NCBI RefSeq assembly: GCF_007828045.1
Contig: NZ_VITN01000004.1
Location: 310,001-374,000 of the forward strand
Length of the DNA: 64,000 nt
Direction: 5' to 3'
DNA from: Nitrospirillum amazonense
GTDB lineage: Bacteria > Pseudomonadota > Alphaproteobacteria > Azospirillales > Azospirillaceae
The notes beneath the pieces are model-generated. The model was not told where the DNA came from and made no database searches. It saw only the letters and a program-made list of their open reading frames with translations. Shown here one piece after another: positions 58,130 to 64,000 of this stretch. A program made the translations under genes and the position numbers. Position 1 is the first letter of the stretch. Each line of letters begins with the position of its first letter.

Positions 58130-58160
58130 TTGACCCTCCCACGGTAGGAGGGTCTATCTA
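58130..58160 (+). promoter_or_regulatory. CueR-type copper promoter of copA
   Basis: -35 TTGACC (58130-58135) and -10 TATCTA (58155-58160) are separated by 19 bp, the overlong spacer of MerR-family promoters. A perfect dyad, ACCCTCC and GGAGGGT around a 7-bp centre (58133-58153), fills the spacer and matches the CueR/HmrR operator pattern (ACCTTCC-N7-GGAAGGT). Start about 30 bp before the copA ATG. Confidence 0.85.
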
Positions 58161-58188
58161 TCAGGGACATCTCGTCGAGGAGACTGGA

Positions 58189-60678
58189 ATGTCCCATATC
58201 GCCGCCACTGCCCCCTCCGCCCGCCAGGCCGTCGACATCCCCATCGGCGGGATGACCTGTGCCGGCTGTGTGCGCCGGGTGGAGAAGGCGATTGCCGCCG
58301 TGCCGGGCGTGGCCGCCGCCACCGTGAACCTGGCGACAGAGCAGGCGCATGTGGAACTGGCCGAAGGCGGGCGCCTGCCCGATGTGGTCCAGGCCATCGC
58401 CAAGGCCGGCTATGACGCCGGCACCCATACCGCTGAGCTTGCCATCCAGGGTATGACCTGCGCCGGCTGTGTGGCGCGGGTGGAGAAGGCGCTGCGTGCC
58501 GCGCCCGGCGTGGTCGAGGCCACCGTCAACCTGGCGACAGAGCGGGCCAGCGTGCTCCTGATCAATGGCGCCACCGTGGGCGCCCTGGCCGCCGCCGTGG
58601 CCAAGGCCGGCTATGAGGCTAAGCCCCTGATGCAGGAGGACGCGGCGGCGCAAACGGACCGGGAGCGGGCGGCGCGGGCGGCTGAGATCGGTGCCCTGAA
58701 GCGGGCCGTGGCGCTCGCCGCCATCGCCACCGTGCCGCTGTTCGCGGTGGAGATGGCGCGCCATGCCGTTCCCGGCTTTCACCACTGGCTGATCAGTGCC
58801 GTGGGGGAACAGCCCTGGCGCTGGGTCAGCCTGGTGCTGGCGGCCTTCGTCCTGGCCGTGCCCGGCGGGCGCTTCTTCGCCAAGGGCGTGCCCAACCTGC
58901 TGCGGGCCACGCCGGACATGAATTCCCTGGTCACCCTGGGGGCCGGCGCCGCCTTCCTTTATTCCACCGTGGCGACGGTGACGCCGCACCTGCTGCCGGC
59001 GGGCACCGACAACGTCTATTTCGAGGCGGCGGCCGTCATCGTCACCCTGATCCTGGTGGGCCGCCTGTTCGAGGCCCGGGCCAAGGGCCGCACCAGCGAG
59101 GCCATCAAGCGCCTTCTGACCCTGCAGGCCAAGACGGCCCGGGTGGAGCGCGGCGGCCAGACGGTGGAACTGCCCATCGCCCAAGTGGTGGTGGGCGATG
59201 TCGTGCTGGTGCGTCCGGGTGAGCGGGTGCCGGTGGATGGCGCCGTGCTGGACGGCGCGTCCTTCGTCGATGAGAGCATGATCACCGGTGAGCCGCTGCC
59301 GGTGGAGAAGGGACCCGGCGCCCTGGTCGTGGGCGGCACGGTCAACAAGGCCGGCGCCTTCCGCTTCCGGGCGGAGAAGGTGGGGGCGGCCACCCTGCTG
59401 TCCCAGATCGTCCGCATGGTGGAAACGGCCCAGGGCGCCAAGCTGCCCATCCAGGCGGCGGTGGACCAGGTGACGGCCTGGTTCGTGCCGGCGGTCATGG
59501 CGGCCGCCCTGCTGACCTTCGCCGCCTGGTATTTTTTCGGGCCGGGGCCGCAGCTCAGCTACGCCCTGGTCAACGCCGTGGCGGTGCTGATCATCGCCTG
59601 CCCCTGCGCCATGGGCCTGGCCACCCCCACCTCCATCATGGTGGGCACCGGCAAGGCGGCGGAACTGGGCATCCTGTTCCGCCAGGGCGACGCGCTGCAG
59701 GGCCTGCGCGACGTGCGCGCCGTGGCCTTCGACAAGACCGGCACCCTGACCCTGGGGCAGCCCGCCCTGACCGACCTGGTGGTGGTGGACGGCCAGGCCG
59801 AGGACGAAGTGCTGCGCCTGGTGGCGGCGGTCGAGGCGCTGTCCGAGCATCCCATCGCCCAGGCCATCGTGGCCGGTGCCCGGGCGCGCGGCCAGGTTCC
59901 GCCGGCCGTCGAGGGGTTCCGGGCGGAACCCGGCTTCGGCGCGCAGGCCACGGTTGAGGGCCGCGTGGTGGCCGTGGGCGCCGACCGTTACATGACACGC
60001 CTGGGCATCGGCGTGGCGCCGGTGGCGGAGATGGCGGCCCGGCTGGCCGGGGAGGGTAAGAGCCCGCTCTACGCCGCCATCGGCGGCCGGCTGGCCGCCA
60101 TCCTGGCCGTGGCGGACCCGGTGAAGCCCGAGGCGGCCGAGGTGGTGCGCACGCTGCACGGTGCCGGCCTGACGGTCATCATGGTCACCGGCGACAACCG
60201 CCGCACGGCGGAGGCCGTGGCCAAGACGCTGGGCATCGATGAGGTGGCGGCGGAGGTGCTGCCCGAGGGCAAGGTGGCGGCGGTGAAGGATTTGCAGCGT
60301 CGCCACGGTCGCGTCGCCTTCGCCGGTGACGGGGTCAACGACGCCCCCGCCCTGGCGACGGCGGATGTCGGCCTGGCCATGGGGGCCGGCACCGACATCG
60401 CCATCGAGGCGGCGGACGTGGTGCTGGTGCGGGGCGATTTGCGGGGCGTGGCCACGGCCATCGCCCTCAGCCGCGCCGTGCTGGGCAACATCCGCCAGAA
60501 CCTGGCCTGGGCCTTCGGCTACAACGTGGTGCTGATCCCCCTGGCCGCCGGCGTGCTCTATCCCGTCACCGGCTGGCTGCTGTCGCCCATGGTGGCGGCC
60601 GGCGCCATGGCGCTGTCCAGCGTCAGCGTGCTGACCAACGCCCTGCGCCTGCGCCGCTTCCAGGCGCCCGGCCCGTGA
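58189..60678 (+). CDS. copA: Copper-exporting P1B-type ATPase CopA
   Basis: An 829-residue Cu(I) efflux ATPase in the inner membrane. Two N-terminal metal-binding domains have GMTCAGC (Cys 24/27 and Cys 91/94). Eight transmembrane helices follow, with the CPC transport site at 471-473, the actuator TGEPLP, phosphorylated Asp 515 in DKTGT, SEHP in the nucleotide domain and [10 protein letters not shown] (Asp 714). ATG 58189 follows a GAGGAGA ribosome site and lies just after a CueR-type promoter; an upstream in-frame start at 58027 lies before that promoter and is rejected. The matching regulator is encoded 1.9 kb downstream. Confidence 0.96.
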   Translation: MSHIAATAPSARQAVDIPIGGMTCAGCVRRVEKAIAAVPGVAAATVNLATEQAHVELAEGGRLPDVVQAIAKAGYDAGTHTAELAIQGMTCAGCVARVEKALRAAPGVVEATVNLATERASVLLINGATVGALAAAVAKAGYEAKPLMQEDAAAQTDRERAARAAEIGALKRAVALAAIATVPLFAVEMARHAVPGFHHWLISAVGEQPWRWVSLVLAAFVLAVPGGRFFAKGVPNLLRATPDMNSLVTLGAGAAFLYSTVATVTPHLLPAGTDNVYFEAAAVIVTLILVGRLFEARAKGRTSEAIKRLLTLQAKTARVERGGQTVELPIAQVVVGDVVLVRPGERVPVDGAVLDGASFVDESMITGEPLPVEKGPGALVVGGTVNKAGAFRFRAEKVGAATLLSQIVRMVETAQGAKLPIQAAVDQVTAWFVPAVMAAALLTFAAWYFFGPGPQLSYALVNAVAVLIIACPCAMGLATPTSIMVGTGKAAELGILFRQGDALQGLRDVRAVAFDKTGTLTLGQPALTDLVVVDGQAEDEVLRLVAAVEALSEHPIAQAIVAGARARGQVPPAVEGFRAEPGFGAQATVEGRVVAVGADRYMTRLGIGVAPVAEMAARLAGEGKSPLYAAIGGRLAAILAVADPVKPEAAEVVRTLHGAGLTVIMVTGDNRRTAEAVAKTLGIDEVAAEVLPEGKVAAVKDLQRRHGRVAFAGDGVNDAPALATADVGLAMGAGTDIAIEAADVVLVRGDLRGVATAIALSRAVLGNIRQNLAWAFGYNVVLIPLAAGVLYPVTGWLLSPMVAAGAMALSSVSVLTNALRLRRFQAPGP

Positions 60679-60767
60679 CGGGCCGCCAGAGGCGCGTGCG
60701 TCGGGCCCGGCGCCTGGTGTACGGTCTTGGGGTGGTTTAGCCCCTGGTTGACGTAGGAAAGCGACGC

Positions 60768-62555
60768 ATGCCCACCGTGGGAGAGGTCTTGGCCGTGGCC
60801 CTGGACCATCACCAGTCCGGCCGCCTGGACCAGGCGGAGGATCTGTACGGCCAGATCCTGCGCGCCATGCCGGACTGCGCTGACGCCCTGCACCTGCAAG
60901 GCGTGCTGTTCGTCCAGACGGGTCGCGCTGCCGCGGGGGAGGGTCTGATCGCCCAGGCCATCGCGCTGGACGGCGGCAACATCGACTATCGCGCCAACCT
61001 GGCCCAGGCCCAGCGCCAGCGGGGCGACCAGGGGGCCGCCCTGACCACCTATGGCGAGGTTGTGGCCCTGGCGCCGCGCCATGGCCCGGCGCACCTCGCC
61101 CGTGCCCAGATCCTGGAGGAACTGGGCCGGGTGGAGGCGGCGGCCGACGCCTATCGGCTGCTGACCGGCTTGCCGCACCAGCAGGCCGAGGCCCAGCTGG
61201 GCTTGGGCCGCTGCCTGCTGCGCCTGGACAGGAAGGAGGAGGCGGAGGCTGCCTTCCGCGCCGTCCTGGCCCTGGCGCCGGATGAGGTGGTGGCCCTGGT
61301 CAATCTGGGGGACCTGCTGCGCCAGCGGGGCGGGCATGAGGCCGAGGCCGCCCGCCTGCTGGACCATGCCCTGCGGCTGCGGCCCGGCCTGTTCGAGGCG
61401 GCGGCGAGCCGGGCGGAACTGCACGCGACGACGGGGGAGATGGCGGCGGCGGCCGAGATGGCGCGCGGCCTGATCGCCGCCCATCCCGGCCGGCCGGAGC
61501 CCTACGGCATCCTGGCCCGCGCGCTGCGCTACCAGGGCTATACGGCGGACGCCCTGAAGGTCGGCGCCCGTCAACTGGCACTGGCGCCGGATGATCCCGA
61601 GGTGGCCATGAGCCTGGCGCACTGCCACCTGCGCCTGGGCGATTTCCGCGCCGGCTTCCCCCTGTATCGCCGGCGCTGGCATTTGACGCCCCTGCCGCGG
61701 CGGCACCAGGCCGTGCCCGAATGGGATGGCCGCGCCCTTCCCGGCAAGAACCTGGTGGTTTGGGACGAGCAGGGGGCGGGTGACACCATCAGCATGCTGC
61801 GGCTGCTGCCCCAGGCGGCGGCCCGCGTGGGCCGGCTGGTGTTCGAATCTCCCCATGCCCTGTCGGTGCTCTGGCCACCCGCGCTGTGGCCCGGCCAGCA
61901 GCCGGGGGATGTGGTGCTGCGCGGCCGGCCGCTGCCGCTGGCACCCGATTGTCAGATCGCCATGATGGAACTGCCGGAGGCCCTGGGCCTGACGGTGGAT
62001 ACCATCCCGTGGAACGGCCCCTATCTGGAGGCGACGCCGGAGCGGGTGGCGGCGTGGCGGGCGCGCCTGGCGGACGTGCCGGGGCGCCGGGTGGGCCTGC
62101 TGTGGGCCGGCAATCCCCAATTCCCCGTCGATGCCTGGCGTTCCCCGGGCTTGGCCGCCCTGCTGCCCTTGCTGGAAGCGCATCCCGACGTGACCTTCAT
62201 CGGCTTGCAGCGGCCGGAGGGCAGGGGTGCCGTCGATGGGCTGACGCTGCCGCCCAACCTGCTGGACCTGGCGCCGGAGGTGCGCGACTGGGCGGACACC
62301 GCCGCCATCATGACCCTGCTGGACCTGGTGATCACCCCGGACACCGGGCCAGCCCATGTCGCGGGGGCCCTGGGCCGCCCGGTATGGACCATGGTGATCA
62401 CCGACGCGGACTGGCGCTGGATGGACCAGCGGGCGGACACGCCCTGGTATCCCAGCATGCGACTGTTCCGCCAGGCCACGCTGGGGGAGTGGGCACCCGT
62501 GGTGGCGGCCATGAGCACCGCCCTGGCGACCTTCCAGGGGGACCGTGCGTCATGA
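60768..62555 (+). CDS. TPR protein with C-terminal glycosyltransferase-like region
   Basis: A 595-residue cytosolic protein. Roughly the first 300 residues are tandem TPR units (about eight 34-residue repeats, from HQSGRLDQAEDLYGQIL onward). The C-terminal part (about 325-590) has VVWDEQGAGDTI, VGLLWAGNPQF and the strand TPDTGPAHVAGALGRPVW, as in heptosyltransferase (GT9)-like domains of TPR-GT proteins. Such proteins are linked to surface polysaccharide or flagellar glycosylation elsewhere. It lies between copA and cueR, and its stop overlaps the cueR start, though no copper role is evident from the sequence. Confidence 0.8.
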   Translation: MPTVGEVLAVALDHHQSGRLDQAEDLYGQILRAMPDCADALHLQGVLFVQTGRAAAGEGLIAQAIALDGGNIDYRANLAQAQRQRGDQGAALTTYGEVVALAPRHGPAHLARAQILEELGRVEAAADAYRLLTGLPHQQAEAQLGLGRCLLRLDRKEEAEAAFRAVLALAPDEVVALVNLGDLLRQRGGHEAEAARLLDHALRLRPGLFEAAASRAELHATTGEMAAAAEMARGLIAAHPGRPEPYGILARALRYQGYTADALKVGARQLALAPDDPEVAMSLAHCHLRLGDFRAGFPLYRRRWHLTPLPRRHQAVPEWDGRALPGKNLVVWDEQGAGDTISMLRLLPQAAARVGRLVFESPHALSVLWPPALWPGQQPGDVVLRGRPLPLAPDCQIAMMELPEALGLTVDTIPWNGPYLEATPERVAAWRARLADVPGRRVGLLWAGNPQFPVDAWRSPGLAALLPLLEAHPDVTFIGLQRPEGRGAVDGLTLPPNLLDLAPEVRDWADTAAIMTLLDLVITPDTGPAHVAGALGRPVWTMVITDADWRWMDQRADTPWYPSMRLFRQATLGEWAPVVAAMSTALATFQGDRAS

Positions 62556-62956
62556 ACATAGGCCAAGCCTCCAAGGCGTCCGGCGTCAGCGTCAAGATGA
62601 TCCGCTATTACGACGAGGTCGGCCTGGTGCGGCCTTCCGGCCGGACGGAGGGCAACTACCGCGAATACGACGCCCGCGAGATCAATGAGTTGCGCTTCAT
62701 CAAGCGGGCGCGGGGCCTGGGCTTCGACATGACGGAGATCGCCCAGCTGTTGTCCCTGTGGCGCGACCGGGAGCGTCCCAGCCGCGAGGTGAAGGCCATC
62801 GCCCAGCGTCACCTGGCCGACCTGGACACCCGTATCCACGAGATGCAGGCCATGGCCGACACACTGCGCCACCTGGCCCATTGCTGCGCCGGCGACGACC
62901 GCCCCGACTGCCCCATCCTGGAGGATTTGGGCGGGGCCGCTCAGACGACCTTGTAG
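62552..62956 (+). CDS. cueR: Cu(I)-responsive MerR-family regulator CueR/HmrR
   Basis: A 134-residue MerR regulator that senses cytoplasmic Cu(I) and activates copA by twisting its 19-bp-spacer promoter. The HTH starts MNIGQASKASGVSVKMIRYYD; the metal loop has Cys 112 and Cys 120 (CCAGDDRPDCPIL), the ligand pair of CueR. Its ATG overlaps the TGA of the TPR gene (ATGA), so it is translationally coupled. The operator-promoter found before copA is its predicted target. Confidence 0.93.
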   Translation: MNIGQASKASGVSVKMIRYYDEVGLVRPSGRTEGNYREYDAREINELRFIKRARGLGFDMTEIAQLLSLWRDRERPSREVKAIAQRHLADLDTRIHEMQAMADTLRHLAHCCAGDDRPDCPILEDLGGAAQTTL

Positions 62957-63050
62957 ACGCGGATCAGGACGGCGTGCCGAATGGCGTGGGGACAGGGCGC
63001 CGCCGGCGTGACCGCCTCGACTTTTCCAACGGGCCTGCCAAACTACGCCC

Positions 63051-63443
63051 ATGGACGCTCTCTTCCTCCTGCCGGGCGCCGTGCGGCGCGATCCCGAGAT
63101 CGACGCCTGGTTCGCCCAGGGCGATCCCCTGCGCCTGGTGATCCAGCCGTGGTTCGAGACGCTGCGCGGCTGTGGTGACGACGTGCGGGAACTGATCCAT
63201 GACCGCCAGCCCACGGTCTGCGTGGGCGAGGCGGCCTTCGCCTATGTCGGCGCCTACACGGCGCACGCCAGCGTGGGCTTCTTCCATGGCGCCGACCTGG
63301 ACGACCCCGCCGGTCTGCTGCGGGGCACCGGCAAGCGCATGCGCCATGTGAAGCTGCGCTGGGGCCAGGCGCACGACGCCGCGGCGCTCACGGCGCTGAT
63401 CGCCGCAGCTTATCAGGACATGCGGCGGCGGCTTCGGAAATAG
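63051..63443 (+). CDS. DUF1801 domain protein
   Basis: A 130-residue protein. The segments ELIHDRQPTVCVGEAAFAYV and VGFFHGADLDDPAGLLRGTGKRMRHVKL carry the pattern of the DUF1801 (YdhG/iron-chaperone-like SCP) fold: a ligand pocket flanked by conserved Phe, Gly and Lys residues. Function unknown; some distant relatives act in iron delivery. Single gene, convergent with the ArsR-type gene. Confidence 0.85.
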   Translation: MDALFLLPGAVRRDPEIDAWFAQGDPLRLVIQPWFETLRGCGDDVRELIHDRQPTVCVGEAAFAYVGAYTAHASVGFFHGADLDDPAGLLRGTGKRMRHVKLRWGQAHDAAALTALIAAAYQDMRRRLRK

Positions 63444-63480
63444 CGGTGCCGGTGGCGCGGAAGCCCGGCCGTGACTGGCG

Positions 63481-64000
63481 TCAAATGCGGCTCTCCGCTT
63501 TCAAGTCGCACTCATAGAGGCCGAATTCTTGTTCAAATTTCTTCCAGCCCTCATGCGTTACTTCAACGACACGTGATGAAGGCGCGCGGCGGATCCAACC
63601 CTTTGCGCAAAGAAGGTCCGTGAACTTGACCCCGAGTGGACCAGCGACATGATGGCGTCTTTCCGTCCAGTCGAGGCACTGCCTGGCGAGGCCGCGCCGG
63701 CTCGCCGGGATCTTTGTTATGTCGAGGCCCAGGCCCCCAAACCAAGCTGCGCCGGCGCTGGTCACCGTGAATTGCTTGTTGGCCGTCGGCTCGAGGAAGC
63801 CGCGTTCCTGCAGGACGCAAGTCACCGCCACGCCCAAACGGCCGGCCAAATGGTCGTAGCAGCAACGCGCGAACCGGAGTTGCCGGGCCTCGAGGGTCAG
63901 CACTTTGCGGCGCACGGGTTCGCTTGGAGCGATGGATGCGAGATGCTCTAGCGCCATCGCCACATTGGCGCCACCGAGGCGATAGTAGCGATGACGCCCT
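63481..64000 (-). CDS. ArsR-type winged-helix regulator, 3' part (5' end outside window)
   Basis: The frame is open to the right edge, so the N-terminus is missing. The visible 173 residues begin GRHRYYRLGGANVAMALEHLA, the wing and last helix of an ArsR winged helix. A C-terminal extension (RFARCCYDHLAGRLGVAVT, then WTERRHHVAGPLGVKF) follows, typical of longer ArsR-like regulators fused to a domain of unknown role. No metal-binding cysteine motif of ArsR/SmtB is apparent in the visible part. A GTG at 63963 is internal, not a start. Target unknown. Confidence 0.85.
   Translation of the reverse strand, partial: GRHRYYRLGGANVAMALEHLASIAPSEPVRRKVLTLEARQLRFARCCYDHLAGRLGVAVTCVLQERGFLEPTANKQFTVTSAGAAWFGGLGLDITKIPASRRGLARQCLDWTERRHHVAGPLGVKFTDLLCAKGWIRRAPSSRVVEVTHEGWKKFEQEFGLYECDLKAESRI

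Noticed and set aside
58108-60306. 732-codon open frame antisense to copA
   Set aside because: Low-complexity His/Gly/Arg translation with no family features; it is the shadow of copA.
60558-62357. 599-codon open frame antisense to the TPR gene
   Set aside because: Gln/Arg/Gly-rich shadow; the sense strand shows regular TPR units.

Overview
The window is GC-rich, densely coded alphaproteobacterial chromosome. Gene families and order (rpoZ-RSH, then DUF2062-pdxJ-acpS-lepB-rnc with era further on, an FNR/FixK-type box, kdpDE, NodT-type efflux lipoprotein) fit the Rhodospirillales/Azospirillaceae. This is inferred from gene content; there is no rRNA or other marker to name a genus. One tRNA (Ser, anticodon GCT) is present. 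No CRISPR array, complete insertion sequence, integrase or phage gene was seen.

Layout. 1-4.2 kb: the 3' part of kdpD (cut by the left edge), kdpE, a PtsN-like EIIA protein and a CBS-CBS-BON protein behind an FNR/FixK-type box; a potassium and energy-state module. 4.3-4.9 kb: EF-hand protein. 5.0-11.3 kb: three exported glycosidases (GH2 beta-galactosidase type, GH29 alpha-fucosidase, frameshifted GH31 alpha-xylosidase type) behind a promoter carrying a TAGCGCTA operator. Together they match removal of fucose-galactose-xylose side chains of xyloglucan. 11.3-18.5 kb: single metabolic, regulatory and transport genes (GST, NmrA-like reductase, LysR, secreted-repeat protein, two MFS pumps, SMP-30 lactonase). 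18.5-24.9 kb: an orphan thioredoxin-fusion protein, an AT-rich gap with a perfect 16-bp palindrome, and a macA-macB-nodT export operon. 24.9-33.8 kb: S10 peptidase, Tim44-like protein, a large CHASE/PAS hybrid histidine kinase and a chemoreceptor with a C-terminal PilZ domain.

34-50.3 kb is mainly housekeeping: gatB, tRNA-Ser, DUF4180, a PhnA-type domain without its zinc ribbon, an XRE regulator, lytic transglycosylase, dapA, smpB, a family-5-like uracil-DNA glycosylase, a NYN-domain protein, folK, rpoZ, the bifunctional RSH (p)ppGpp enzyme, DUF2062, pdxJ, acpS, lepB and rnc.

50.3-56.2 kb is an accessory block between rnc and era, which are usually adjacent. It holds an M23 peptidase, a decayed 3' fragment of a siderophore-interacting-protein gene, a 15-bp repeat, a membrane protein divergent from an AraC regulator, a truncated flavoprotein gene, a single open frame joining a PadR regulator to a siderophore-interacting flavin reductase (the E. 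coli NfeR/NfeF pair as one polypeptide), and a glycerophosphodiester phosphodiesterase. 56.3-64 kb: era with an acidic N-terminal extension, an AT-rich orphan gene with possible PD-(D/E)xK nuclease features, copA behind a textbook CueR promoter (dyad inside a 19-bp spacer), a TPR protein, cueR overlapping it, a DUF1801 protein, and an ArsR-type regulator cut by the right edge.

The observations most worth following up are the NfeR-NfeF-like fusion with its apparently leaderless promoter, the operator-controlled glycosidase trio with a broken GH31, the rearranged rnc-era interval with gene remnants, and the thioredoxin protein with a large unassigned C-terminal region.
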